From the NCBI RefSeq assembly GCF_040930455.2, contig NZ_CP170494.1: a DNA stretch of 64,000 bases; one strand, given 5' to 3'. This stretch comes from Neopusillimonas maritima (lineage in GTDB: Bacteria; Pseudomonadota; Gammaproteobacteria; Burkholderiales; Burkholderiaceae_B). Of this stretch, positions 1 to 8,525 are shown in pieces; within the stretch, counting starts at the first letter, position 1, and the number at the start of each line of letters is the position of its first letter. The notes under the pieces are model-generated. The model had not been told where the DNA came from, did no database searches, and was given only the letters and a program-made list of their open reading frames with translations. Both the position numbers and the translations under genes were made by a program.

Positions 1-2
1 CG

Positions 3-1244
3 CGCGCTGTGCGCACCGGCACCCGGTTGGCTTTGATATTTCTGGACCTCGATTTGTTCAAAGAGGTGAATGACAGTCTTGGCCACGATATGGGCGACGA
101 GGTATTGCGCCAGGTCGCGCATCGCCTGGTGCGCTCGGTGCGTGAGTCCGACACCGTGGCGCGTCTGGGTGGCGACGAGTTCGTCATTGTTGTGGGCGGC
201 GTGGTGGGCGACGAAGTGGTTGAGCGTATTTGTGAAGAGGTTTTGCATAACCTCGCCAGGCCATACCGGCTTAAGGACACCGTTGCCTACCTTTCGGCCA
301 GTGTGGGTGTGGCGATTTATCCAGATCATGCCAGTGAAACTGACGTACTGATGCGATATGCCGATCTGGCGATGTATGCAGCAAAAGAAGCGGGCCGCAG
401 CCAGTTTCGTTTTTATGACCCTAACATGCAATATGCGGCACGAGAGCGTCGTCGCTTGTCGAAGGATTTGTTGGGCGCTTTGGATAACAACGAGCTTTTG
501 CTGCATTACCAGCCTGTTGTGGATTTGGACACTCACCAAGTGGTGAAGGCAGAGGCCCTTATCCGTTGGAAGCATCCAGAGAAGGGGTTTGTCAGCCCCG
601 CCTACTTTATTCCGTTTGCCGAAGATAGTGGCATGATCATTTCGATTGGAGAGTGGGTGTTTCGTACCGCCGCCGATCAATTGGCCAAGTGGCATCGAAG
701 CGGGTTCACGCAGTTCCAGGTCGGCTTGAATGTGTCGCCGGTTCAGTTTCGTGGCGAGGGGTTGAATGAAACGGAATGGATCGCCTATTTGGCGCAATTG
801 GGTTTGCCGGGCAGCGCTATTGTGGTGGAGCTGACCGAACGCATGCTGATTGATGCATCCAATGTCACCAGCGATAAACTGTTGGCGTTTCGAGATGCCG
901 GAATTCAGGTGGCGTTGGACGATTTTGGAACGGGTTATTCTTCACTTGCGTACTTGCGCAAAATGGATATCGATTTTTTGAAAATCGATCAATCTTTTGT
1001 GCGGAATTTGTCGACCCATTCGGAAGACCTTGTGTTATGCGAAGCCATCGTGGTCATGGCGCACAAGCTGGGTTTGAAAGTGATTGCAGAAGGCGTGGAA
1101 ACGGTTGAGCAACGCGATTTACTTGCTGGTATCGGTTGCGATTACGGTCAGGGCTATTTGTTTTCCAGGCCCATTCCCGCCGACGACTTCACGACCTTAC
1201 TTCGTTCCGGTCTGTCGGCCTGCGAACACACCAACGGCAAATAA
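3..1244 (+). CDS. GGDEF-EAL domain protein (5' end cut by window)
   Basis: Cyclic-di-GMP signalling protein. A GGDEF diguanylate cyclase domain is followed by an EAL phosphodiesterase domain. Counting from the GTG at base 9, GGDEF sits at residues 54-58, the EAL motif at 182-184 (context AEALIRW), DDFGTG at 304-309 and the catalytic-loop Glu in IAEGVET near 361. Both active-site signatures look intact, so a bifunctional enzyme, or one with a regulatory GGDEF half, is possible. The frame is open to the left edge, and the GGDEF domain begins only a few residues in. The real start and any sensor or membrane domain therefore lie outside the window. The last 48 bases overlap the 3' end of the convergent lnt gene. 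Confidence 0.93.
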   Translation, partial: RAVRTGTRLALIFLDLDLFKEVNDSLGHDMGDEVLRQVAHRLVRSVRESDTVARLGGDEFVIVVGGVVGDEVVERICEEVLHNLARPYRLKDTVAYLSASVGVAIYPDHASETDVLMRYADLAMYAAKEAGRSQFRFYDPNMQYAARERRRLSKDLLGALDNNELLLHYQPVVDLDTHQVVKAEALIRWKHPEKGFVSPAYFIPFAEDSGMIISIGEWVFRTAADQLAKWHRSGFTQFQVGLNVSPVQFRGEGLNETEWIAYLAQLGLPGSAIVVELTERMLIDASNVTSDKLLAFRDAGIQVALDDFGTGYSSLAYLRKMDIDFLKIDQSFVRNLSTHSEDLVLCEAIVVMAHKLGLKVIAEGVETVEQRDLLAGIGCDYGQGYLFSRPIPADDFTTLLRSGLSACEHTNGK

Positions 1245-2831
1245 CAACAAGCTCAGGGCCAGTACAGGGAGATTACCCCACCGTGCATAGGGTGTTAAAC
1301 CTTGCATCCCTTGTACCTCAACGTCGAGGACGCCGGGTTGTTCAGGTAATAAGGCTGCGCGCACTGTGCCGTTGGGGTCAATGGCGGCGGTCATGCCGGT
1401 GTTGGTTGCCCGTAACATCGGGCGGCCCGTTTCCAGTGCCCGCATTCGGGCTATTTCAAGATGTTGCCGCAAAGCCCACGTATCCCCAAACCACGCCAGG
1501 TTGCTGACGTTCACCAATAGTGTCGCGCCCGGGCCGTATTGTTCACTGTCGTGAAGCGCGGGGATAATTTCTTCACCGAAGACGTCTTCATAGCAAATAT
1601 TGGGCGCGATGATTTGGCCCTTCAATGCAAACAGGCTCTGGCGCGTACTGCCGCGATTAAAGTCGCCTAGGGGAATATTAAGGGCATCTACAAACCATCG
1701 AAAGCCGGGAGGTATGAACTCGCCGAAGGGAACCAAGTGGTGTTTGTCGTAACGATGCCGGGTTGTGCCGGTAATGAGGTCCTGCACAGGCGTTTCAGCG
1801 GTGAGGGCGATCACGCTATTGGTATAGCGTGTACCATTTTCAGTGTCACTCATTATAGGAATGCCCATGACTAACGTTGCGTTGCGTTCACGGGCGATGT
1901 CCTTCCATTCTTGCCAAATCTGCGGAGGGTAACGGTTTTGAAATTGCGGCATCACCGTTTCGGGCAGAATAATGATGTCCGGGTCCGCGCCGGCCTGTTT
2001 CGGTGGCAGAGCGGCGAGCTTCATATAGGTTTCGATACCTTGTTGCATGCGCTGAGGATCAAACTTCATTGATTGGGGGACCCCGCCTTGAACAAGGCGA
2101 ACCAATATTGGGTGGCCGGTGGGTGCTGACCAATTAAGTTGCGACAAGCCAAAACCGGCCAAGCTAAGCACGATGGCCGGCGCAACAGCGGCGGCGGCCC
2201 GGCTGTCCTCCGTTGTTTTATGCGCTTGAATCAGCAAAGCGACGGCTGCGGCGCAAAATGCGGCCAGCCAGGCGACGCCATAAACCCCCAAAATGGGCGC
2301 CCAGCCTGCCAGGAAGCCACTGGCATGGGCATAGCCAATATTCAGCCACGGGAAGCCTGTGAAAAGGGTGCCACGCAGCCATTCCGTTAAAGCCCAAGAC
2401 GATGCCCAAATCGCGGCGCTCAAGGCCAGCCCGAAAAAGTGGCCGCCCGGCTGCCTTAGCCCACGCGTAAGATAATAGGCTAGGCCGGTGGCCAAAGCGG
2501 GGTATAACGCCATCGCGGCGGCCAACGCCAATACGGCGGCAACCGAAAGCGCAGGTGCAAGCCCGCCGAAATGATGCAGGCTGATATAAAGCCAATAGAG
2601 TCCGAGTGCGAAATGGCCGAACCCAAATAAAAAACCGGCCTGGGCCGCCCGGGCTGTTCGCCGACATTGCCATATATGGCGCGCCAGGAACACCAATATC
2701 AGAATTTGTGCATACGGTAACAGCCAGCCCGGTAGTGGACCGTTAGAGAACGTGAACGCATGAGCGGCACCCAGCAGCAAGGGTTGAACCGCTTCGCGAA
2801 CGCGATGAAGCCGGCTCTCAGTTGTTGTCAT
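1197..2831 (-). CDS. lnt: Apolipoprotein N-acyltransferase
   Basis: Inner-membrane enzyme that adds the third acyl chain to the N-terminal Cys of lipoproteins. The N-terminal half (about residues 15-230) holds several hydrophobic segments. The C-terminal half is a nitrilase-like domain. The Glu-Lys-Cys triad is visible as E291 (ILPETVMPQ), K363 (KHHLVPFGEF) and C413 (APNICYEDV), numbering from the ATG at 2831. A longer reading from a TTG at 2843 is possible but less likely. The start overlaps the end of the upstream CorC-like gene by 14 bases, as expected for the miaB-phoH-ybeY-corC-lnt operon. The 3' end overlaps the convergent GGDEF-EAL gene. At 544 residues it is slightly longer than E. 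coli Lnt (512). Confidence 0.96.
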   Translation of the reverse strand: MTTTESRLHRVREAVQPLLLGAAHAFTFSNGPLPGWLLPYAQILILVFLARHIWQCRRTARAAQAGFLFGFGHFALGLYWLYISLHHFGGLAPALSVAAVLALAAAMALYPALATGLAYYLTRGLRQPGGHFFGLALSAAIWASSWALTEWLRGTLFTGFPWLNIGYAHASGFLAGWAPILGVYGVAWLAAFCAAAVALLIQAHKTTEDSRAAAAVAPAIVLSLAGFGLSQLNWSAPTGHPILVRLVQGGVPQSMKFDPQRMQQGIETYMKLAALPPKQAGADPDIIILPETVMPQFQNRYPPQIWQEWKDIARERNATLVMGIPIMSDTENGTRYTNSVIALTAETPVQDLITGTTRHRYDKHHLVPFGEFIPPGFRWFVDALNIPLGDFNRGSTRQSLFALKGQIIAPNICYEDVFGEEIIPALHDSEQYGPGATLLVNVSNLAWFGDTWALRQHLEIARMRALETGRPMLRATNTGMTAAIDPNGTVRAALLPEQPGVLDVEVQGMQGLTPYARWGNLPVLALSLLLFAVGVFAGRQTGTK

Positions 2832-3702
2832 CGGGGCCGGCAAGTGTTGAGTGCTCGTCGTGTTGAATATTCAGCCACAAAACGCGTTTGGCGTCGGCGC
2901 CCACGACTGTGATGATAAGCCCCTCGCGGTGTACGGTGTCGCCACGCCGGGGGATACGCCCGAGTTCGGCGGTTACCCAGCCACCGAGCGTGTCGTATTC
3001 ATCGGTTGGCATGGTCGTGTTGAATGAGCGATTGAAAACGCTGATTTCCGTCATGCCCATTGCGCGCCAGTTGTTGCTACCGGTTTGGAAAATGGTTTTT
3101 TCCGCGTCTTCATCGAACTCATCTTCGATATCGCCGACAATTTGTTCAAGCACGTCTTCCATGGTGACCAGGCCGGCCGTGCCGCCGTGTTCGTTAATGA
3201 CAATGGCCAGATGGTTGCGGTTGTTGCGGAACTCGTGCAGCAATATGTTCAGCCGTTTCGATTCTGGAATAAATACCGCCGGACGGATAAGCGGGCGCAG
3301 GTCGATGGCGGGGTTTGTGATGGTTAACAACAAATCTTTGGCCAGCAAAATGCCTACGATGTTGTCGCGATCGTCTTCGAAAATAGGGAACCGTGAATGA
3401 CCGGTTTCGATAATTTCAGGCAGCAGTTCCGGCAAGGGCTTGCCGATATCGAGCATGTCGATTTTTGAGCGCGGCACCATGATGTCGCCTGCTGTGAGAT
3501 TAACGACCTCAAGAGCGCCGGAAATCATGGCGTAAGAGTCTTCGTCGATGATGCGGCGCTCGTGGGCCGCTTCGAGCAACGCTTTGATGTCTTCGCGGTC
3601 TTCTGGTTCAGGGCGAATGCGAGACAGGATTCGCGCCAGGAATGATTTGGTGGCCGGCTTGGCCGAATGAGGTTCCGGGTCGGGGGGTGTGGATTCTGAC
3701 AT
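2818..3702 (-). CDS. corC: CorC/HlyC-family CBS domain protein
   Basis: Cytosolic protein of the CorC/YbeX family, linked to Mg/Co homeostasis and, in E. coli, to ribosome-related functions. A basic, Pro-rich N-terminus is followed by two CBS domains (about 70-190; motif DIMVPRSKIDML opens the first) and a C-terminal CorC_HlyC transporter-associated domain (about 205-290). There is no DUF21 membrane domain, which fits the short YbeX type (294 residues). It lies between ybeY and lnt and probably shares their transcript. Whether it affects ion efflux directly cannot be read from sequence. Confidence 0.93.
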   Translation of the reverse strand: MSESTPPDPEPHSAKPATKSFLARILSRIRPEPEDREDIKALLEAAHERRIIDEDSYAMISGALEVVNLTAGDIMVPRSKIDMLDIGKPLPELLPEIIETGHSRFPIFEDDRDNIVGILLAKDLLLTITNPAIDLRPLIRPAVFIPESKRLNILLHEFRNNRNHLAIVINEHGGTAGLVTMEDVLEQIVGDIEDEFDEDAEKTIFQTGSNNWRAMGMTEISVFNRSFNTTMPTDEYDTLGGWVTAELGRIPRRGDTVHREGLIITVVGADAKRVLWLNIQHDEHSTLAGPDDNN

Positions 3703-3757
3703 TGTCCGCAGGACGAGTTACTGGAGTGTCTAGCATAACCGAAAAAGCGGGTTGGTT

Positions 3758-4258
3758 TCAGCGGGGTTCGGGCAAAACCTGGTAGGGATCGGTGAAGCCG
3801 AGTTGGGCCAGAATGAGGGTTTCGACGGTTTCCATCTCGTGTGCTTCCTGTTCGTCTTGATGGTCGTAACCCAAGGCGTGAAGAACGCCATGAATGGTTA
3901 AGTGAGCAGCATGGGCATGAATGGTTTTGTGCTGTGCCTGGGCCTCTTGGTAAAGGACGGGAAGACACAGCACAATGTCAGCCATTAAACTTGCATTAGG
4001 TTGAATGCCATATTCAAAGGTTAAGACATTGGTAGCGTAGTTGCGGTCGCGAAATTGTTGGTTAAGCGCACGCCCCTCATCGGCGTCAACCAGTCGCAGG
4101 GTCAGGCTAACCTGTTCAATTCCGGTATTCCCGGCCGTGGCAGCGAGGGCGGCTTGCGCCCAGCGCCGCAAACGCCAACGCGGTAATGCGTCGTCCGGGA
4201 TGGCATATTGAACCGACAAACTCAGTTTAGGGCCGAGTTTCGAGGCTGGCTTTTTCAT
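3758..4258 (-). CDS. ybeY: Endoribonuclease / rRNA maturation factor YbeY
   Basis: Metal-dependent RNase needed for 16S rRNA 3'-end maturation and ribosome quality control. The diagnostic H-x3-H-x5-H zinc site is present as H123, H127 and H133 (motif IHGVLHALGYDH). I chose the ATG at 4258, giving 166 residues, the usual family length. An upstream reading to 4360 adds about 34 residues that lie wholly inside phoH and do not resemble the family. With this start the gene overlaps the 3' end of phoH by 32 bases, which suggests translational coupling. Confidence 0.95.
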   Translation of the reverse strand: MKKPASKLGPKLSLSVQYAIPDDALPRWRLRRWAQAALAATAGNTGIEQVSLTLRLVDADEGRALNQQFRDRNYATNVLTFEYGIQPNASLMADIVLCLPVLYQEAQAQHKTIHAHAAHLTIHGVLHALGYDHQDEQEAHEMETVETLILAQLGFTDPYQVLPEPR

Positions 4259-5243
4259 AAGCGTCGACAATACGTGCAACCAGCGGGTGGCGGACGACGT
4301 CACCACTGGTGAAACGGGTGTTGGCAATTCCTTGAACGGTTTCCAGAACCTCAAGTGCATTCGTTAAACCGCTGGGTTGGCCTTTGGGCAGGTCGATTTG
4401 TGAGGGGTCACCGTTAATAACGGCTTTGCTGCCGAAGCCGATTCGGGTAAGGAACATTTTCATTTGTTCCGGCGTGGTGTTTTGTGCTTCGTCGAGAATG
4501 ACGAAAGAGTGATTCAAGGTACGACCGCGCATGTAGGCCAGCGGCGCAATTTCGATGGTTTGCTTTTCGAACAGGCGTTGAACTTTCTCGAAACCCATCA
4601 GGTCGTAAAGGGCATCATAAAGCGGGCGCAAATAAGGATCGACTTTTTGGGCCAAATCGCCTGGCAGAAAACCCAGACGCTCGCCGGCCTCAACAGCAGG
4701 GCGGGTAAGAATGAGCCGCTGCACCGATTCGCGTTCCAACGCATCGATTGCGCATGCCACAGCCAGCCAGGTTTTTCCGGTGCCTGCCGGACCGACACCA
4801 AACGTAATGTCGTGCTTCAGAATATTGTTCAGGTAATCCCGTTGTCGTGGTGTGCGTGGCCGCAAATCAGTGCGGCGCGTGCGCAGCACCAGGTCCATGC
4901 TTTGATCGTCCACCGGCGGCAGCTCGGGAAGCGGCTCGATTTTGCGAGGATCGTCTGCTTCGCTGCGACCGGCGCCCAACTCCACCAGACCAAGCTGGAT
5001 ATCGTCGATGGTTAGCGCCTTGTGAACCGCGCGTTCATGGAACCATTCGACAGCTTGTGCGGCCGCTTTTGCCTGTTCCCCCTCGATGGCCACCTGGCTG
5101 CCGCGGCGACTCAGCCGGACGTTCCAGCCGTCGGCGATCTGGCGCAGGTTTTCGTCGAGAGGCCCACACAAGTTGGCCAGATGCATGTTGTCGCCATCAA
5201 GCCGAACGGTAACCGGTTTATTCCGGCGTGCGCTTCTGGTCAT
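4227..5243 (-). CDS. ybeZ: PhoH-like ATPase (YbeZ)
   Basis: P-loop NTPase of the PhoH/YbeZ family, a partner of YbeY in RNA metabolism. Walker A is at residues 151-158 (GPAGTGKT) and a Walker B-like DEAQ at 251-254, followed by NGDPSQIDLP. The N-terminal 90 residues form the small KH-like region typical of YbeZ. It is 338 residues long. Its ATG overlaps the miaB stop by four bases (ATGA), so the two are likely translationally coupled. Despite the historical name, nothing in this context suggests phosphate regulation. Confidence 0.95.
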   Translation of the reverse strand: MTRSARRNKPVTVRLDGDNMHLANLCGPLDENLRQIADGWNVRLSRRGSQVAIEGEQAKAAAQAVEWFHERAVHKALTIDDIQLGLVELGAGRSEADDPRKIEPLPELPPVDDQSMDLVLRTRRTDLRPRTPRQRDYLNNILKHDITFGVGPAGTGKTWLAVACAIDALERESVQRLILTRPAVEAGERLGFLPGDLAQKVDPYLRPLYDALYDLMGFEKVQRLFEKQTIEIAPLAYMRGRTLNHSFVILDEAQNTTPEQMKMFLTRIGFGSKAVINGDPSQIDLPKGQPSGLTNALEVLETVQGIANTRFTSGDVVRHPLVARIVDAYEKASLETRP

Positions 5244-6727
5244 GGGTGTAGTTCACCTCGGAGCGTATTGGCGCTGGTTTGCGTGATACGAACATTCTGC
5301 ATTTGGCCGATAAGTTCAGCCGGGGCCGGGAAATTCACGATACGGTTGTTTTCCGTGCGACCCATGAGTTCGTTGGGATCGCGTTTGGACGGGCCTTCGA
5401 CCAGGACTCGCTGCGTCGTATTCAGCATGCCCTGGGCAATAGCGGCCGCCTGTTCGTTTACAAGCGCCTGCAAACGATAAAGGCGCTCCAGCTTCTGTTC
5501 TTTTGTGGTGTTGTCTTCAAGGTCGGCCGCCGGCGTGCCGGGGCGTCGCGAATAAACAAAAGAAAACGATTGGTCGAAACCGACGTCACGGATCAGTTTC
5601 ATGGTTTGCTCAAAGTCGGCTTCGGTTTCTCCAGGGAAACCAACGATAAAGTCGGATGAAAGCGTGATACCGGGCCGCGCGGCCTTCAGTCGGCGCACGA
5701 TCGATTTGAATTCCAACGCGGTGTAGCCGCGCTTCATCGCCGCCAGAATACGGTCGCTGCCTGCTTGTACCGGCAAATGCAGGAACGGCACCAGGTTGGG
5801 TAATTTGCCGTGAGCCTCGATAAGGCGGCCGGTCATTTCCTTTGGGTGTGAAGTGGTATAGCGAATTCGTTCAATACCCGGGATGTCGTGGATGTATTCC
5901 AGTAACATGGCGAAATCGGCAATTTCGCTGGTATCGCCCATTGGGCCCCGGTAAGCATTCACGTTCTGGCCCAGCAGAGTCACCTCTTTGACCCCTTGGT
6001 CGGCCAAGTCGGCCACTTCAACCAGAACGTCGTCGAACGGGCGGGAAATTTCTTCACCACGGGTATAAGGCACCACGCAGAAAGTGCAATATTTGCTGCA
6101 CCCTTCCATGATAGACACAAAAGCGGTGGGGCCGTCGATTCGAGCTGGAGGCAAGGCGTCGAACTTTTCGATTTCCGGAAAGCTGATGTCGACTTGAGAA
6201 CGGCCCGACTCGCGCCGCTGATTAATAAGCTGTGGCAACCGGTGCAGGGTCTGAGGACCGAATACAACATCGACGAAGGGCGCGCGCTGCACGATGGCCT
6301 GGCCTTCCTGACTTGCCACACAACCACCCACACCAATAACCAGATTAGGGTTGGCCTGCTTTAAATGCCGTACACGGCCAAGGTCGGAGAACACCTTTTC
6401 TTGCGCTTTTTCGCGCACCGAGCAGGTATTGAACAAAATGACATCGGCTTCGTCGGGGTTTTGGGTTACTTCAACACCCTGTTCGCCACCGAGAACGTCG
6501 AGCATTTTGTCGGAGTCGTACTCATTCATTTGGCAGCCGAAAGTTTTGATGAAAACTTTGCGTGGCGCGCCAACGGGCGCTTTATTGGCGACTTGTGTGC
6601 CGGTGGTGTTTGAGGATGGAGTTTGGGGCGCTGGTGAGCGCGTGGCGAAACGTTTAAGTGGAATTTCTTGCATGATAGTGGCCGAAACGGGTGTTGATCC
6701 CGGGGGCAGGGTTGAAACAGCGGTCAT
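5240..6727 (-). CDS. miaB: tRNA (i6A37) methylthiotransferase MiaB
   Basis: Radical-SAM enzyme that converts i6A37 to ms2i6A37 in tRNAs reading UNN codons. The N-terminal UPF0004 cluster ligands are C65 (TFGCQMNEYDSD), C102 and C136. The radical-SAM motif CxxxCxxC is at C210, C214 and C217, and a TRAM domain closes the protein. The reading from 6727 (495 residues) has about 55 residues before the conserved core, rich in Ser, Thr and Pro. An ATG at 6673 would remove 18 of these, and neither start has a convincing ribosome-binding site. It is the first gene of the operon leading to lnt. Confidence 0.96.
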   Translation of the reverse strand: MTAVSTLPPGSTPVSATIMQEIPLKRFATRSPAPQTPSSNTTGTQVANKAPVGAPRKVFIKTFGCQMNEYDSDKMLDVLGGEQGVEVTQNPDEADVILFNTCSVREKAQEKVFSDLGRVRHLKQANPNLVIGVGGCVASQEGQAIVQRAPFVDVVFGPQTLHRLPQLINQRRESGRSQVDISFPEIEKFDALPPARIDGPTAFVSIMEGCSKYCTFCVVPYTRGEEISRPFDDVLVEVADLADQGVKEVTLLGQNVNAYRGPMGDTSEIADFAMLLEYIHDIPGIERIRYTTSHPKEMTGRLIEAHGKLPNLVPFLHLPVQAGSDRILAAMKRGYTALEFKSIVRRLKAARPGITLSSDFIVGFPGETEADFEQTMKLIRDVGFDQSFSFVYSRRPGTPAADLEDNTTKEQKLERLYRLQALVNEQAAAIAQGMLNTTQRVLVEGPSKRDPNELMGRTENNRIVNFPAPAELIGQMQNVRITQTSANTLRGELHP

Positions 6728-6765
6728 TGTAACGCTTGTAGATGGTTTGTTCGTTTTCTTGGTCG

Positions 6766-6771
6766 TATAAT
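6766..6771 (+). promoter_or_regulatory. Candidate -10 element in the miaB-sorA divergent region
   Basis: The 132-base gap between divergent miaB and sorA is AT-rich and holds a perfect TATAAT, oriented towards sorA about 90 bases before its start. The matching -35 region is poor, so this is only a candidate. A clean ribosome-binding site (CAGGAGG, 6848-6854) precedes the sorA ATG. Confidence 0.35.
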
Positions 6772-6859
6772 TCTTTCAGCGCTCAAGAAATAAACTCATA
6801 ATCAAAAATAATAAAAAATAGGTATTTGGTTTCTTCGTCTTGCTCAACAGGAGGTTGCC

Positions 6860-8095
6860 ATGCAAGAAAAAATCAACACCCCTCGTCGCCGGGTATTGGC
6901 CGCAGCCGGCGCTGCCGCCGCGTGGGCTGGAATGAGCACTGTGGCGCGAGCCGATTCCACCGAGCCCGCTGCTCAATCCAACCCACAGCCTGTTTCCGAC
7001 GTCAAACCGTTACCCGATTACGCGAAATGGAAAGACGCGAACAGCTTGATTGTGCATAGTGCAAACACCATTGAAACCCAGCGCGGCGCAGTGGGCAGCA
7101 GTGTGATTACACCGTTGAACCGGTTATTCATTCGCAATAATGTTTCCCCGCCTCCTGCCGGCATTACCGATAATCCCGATGCCTGGCAGATTAATATTGA
7201 AGGGGTCCGGAAACCCCATACGTTTACCTTGGCACAGCTTAAAGATATGGGTTTGCAGGCGTTGCCCATGGTCTTGCAGTGTTCCGGCAACGGCCGTGCG
7301 TATTTCCCGCATAAACCAGGTGGTACGCAATGGACCGTGGGTGCAGCAGGTTGCGTTATTTTCACTGGTGTTCCCATTGCCACGTTGGTTGAGGCATTGG
7401 GTGGTGTACAAGACGGCATGGTGTACATGACGGGCACAGGCGGTGAGGAAATCCCTGCCGGGCTCGATCCCAACTCAGTTAGGGTGGAACGGTCAGTGCC
7501 GCTGGAGGCCATGAAAGATGCAATATTGGCCTGGGAAGTAAACGGCGAGCCTTTGCCGTTGGCACATGGCGGCCCTTTACGGTTAATCGTGCCGGGTTAC
7601 ACCGGGGTTAATAATGTTAAATATGTCAAGCAGTTGGCGTTTACCAAAGCGCAGTCGCCGGCCAGTATCCAACAGAACAGCTACCGGTTTTCCGCAGTAG
7701 GGGAAAAAGGCGGGCCACAGCATGAGTCCATTTGGGAAATGCCGCCCAAGTCGTGGATTACGTCACCTTCATCGCCTGATACATCGTTAAAAGCCGGGCC
7801 TGTTGTCATCGGCGGGGTTGCAATGGGCGGTATGGATAGCCCGAGCAAGATCGAGGTGTCGATCGATGGTGGAAAGTCCTGGCAGGAGGCGCGGTTTGTG
7901 GGTCCCGACTTGGGCAAGTATGCGTGGCGCCAGTTTGCTTTTACGGCCGACTTGAAGCCGGGTCGTTATAATCTGGCCAGTCGCACCACCAATGCGGCAG
8001 GTCAAACCCAGCCTGCGGAACGCGCTGAAAACAATCGCGGGTACAACAACAATAGCTGGCAAGACCACATGGTCGAAATCAACGTAACTTCATAA
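6860..8095 (+). CDS. sorA: Sulfite dehydrogenase (SorA-like), molybdopterin subunit
   Basis: Periplasmic molybdenum enzyme of the sulfite oxidase family that oxidises sulfite to sulfate. The Tat signal begins with RRRVLAAAG at residues 9-17 and ends near residue 31. The Mo-ligating Cys is C141 in VLQCSGNGR, the family hallmark. The Mo-cofactor domain is followed by a C-terminal dimerisation domain (about 270-411). The length of 411 matches SorA of Starkeya (recalled). A single-haem cytochrome gene follows 10 bases downstream, as in sorAB. SoxC is the main alternative, but no other sox gene is present and the partner is much shorter than SoxD. Confidence 0.88.
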   Translation: MQEKINTPRRRVLAAAGAAAAWAGMSTVARADSTEPAAQSNPQPVSDVKPLPDYAKWKDANSLIVHSANTIETQRGAVGSSVITPLNRLFIRNNVSPPPAGITDNPDAWQINIEGVRKPHTFTLAQLKDMGLQALPMVLQCSGNGRAYFPHKPGGTQWTVGAAGCVIFTGVPIATLVEALGGVQDGMVYMTGTGGEEIPAGLDPNSVRVERSVPLEAMKDAILAWEVNGEPLPLAHGGPLRLIVPGYTGVNNVKYVKQLAFTKAQSPASIQQNSYRFSAVGEKGGPQHESIWEMPPKSWITSPSSPDTSLKAGPVVIGGVAMGGMDSPSKIEVSIDGGKSWQEARFVGPDLGKYAWRQFAFTADLKPGRYNLASRTTNAAGQTQPAERAENNRGYNNNSWQDHMVEINVTS

Positions 8096-8105
8096 AGGTT
8101 TGTTC

Positions 8106-8423
8106 ATGAAATTTGCTTTTGCTTTTGCAGGTTTGTCGTTATTGGTTTCCTCGGCGGCCTGGGCCAACGATGCTCAGTTGCAGCGCGGGAAGGAGTTGTT
8201 TGTCAGTAAGGCAGTGCCCGCCTGTGCCGTCTGTCATACGCTGAAAGATGCAGGTTCGCAAGGTGCAATTGGGCCAAACCTCGATGAGTTGAAACCCAGT
8301 GCCGACCGCATTATGAAAGTGCTGAAAGACGGAATGGGCGCCATGCCTTCTTTTGCCAACTCCTTAAGCCAGGAAGACATGGAGGCGGTTACTGCCTACG
8401 TGGTTAAGTCTACGGGTCAATAG
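8106..8423 (+). CDS. sorB: Sulfite dehydrogenase cytochrome c subunit (SorB-like)
   Basis: Small periplasmic c-type cytochrome that probably accepts electrons from SorA. A Sec signal peptide (about 1-20, ending AWA) is followed by a haem site CAVCH at 40-44. M80 (GMGAMPSFA) is the likely distal ligand. I chose the ATG at 8106 (105 residues) with AAAGG at 8094-8098; a TTG two codons earlier is less likely. The gene probably forms an operon with sorA and is followed by a strong terminator. Confidence 0.88.
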   Translation: MKFAFAFAGLSLLVSSAAWANDAQLQRGKELFVSKAVPACAVCHTLKDAGSQGAIGPNLDELKPSADRIMKVLKDGMGAMPSFANSLSQEDMEAVTAYVVKSTGQ

Positions 8424-8463
8424 CGTTTTATTCAGTCAATAGACCCAGGTTTTAAGAAAGCAA

Positions 8464-8505
8464 AAGCCCCCGGTAACCCAGTTGTTATCGGGGGCTTGTT
8501 GTTTT
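8464..8505. terminator. Bidirectional terminator between sorB and secF
   Basis: A 14-base stem with one G-T mismatch (arms 8464-8477 and 8484-8497, loop of six) is followed by a T-rich tail on the plus strand. A-rich sequence on its left gives a T-rich tail on the minus strand. It sits between the convergent sorB and secF genes and probably ends both transcripts. Confidence 0.85.
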
Positions 8506-8525
8506 GGCGAACGCGCTTTGCAGGC

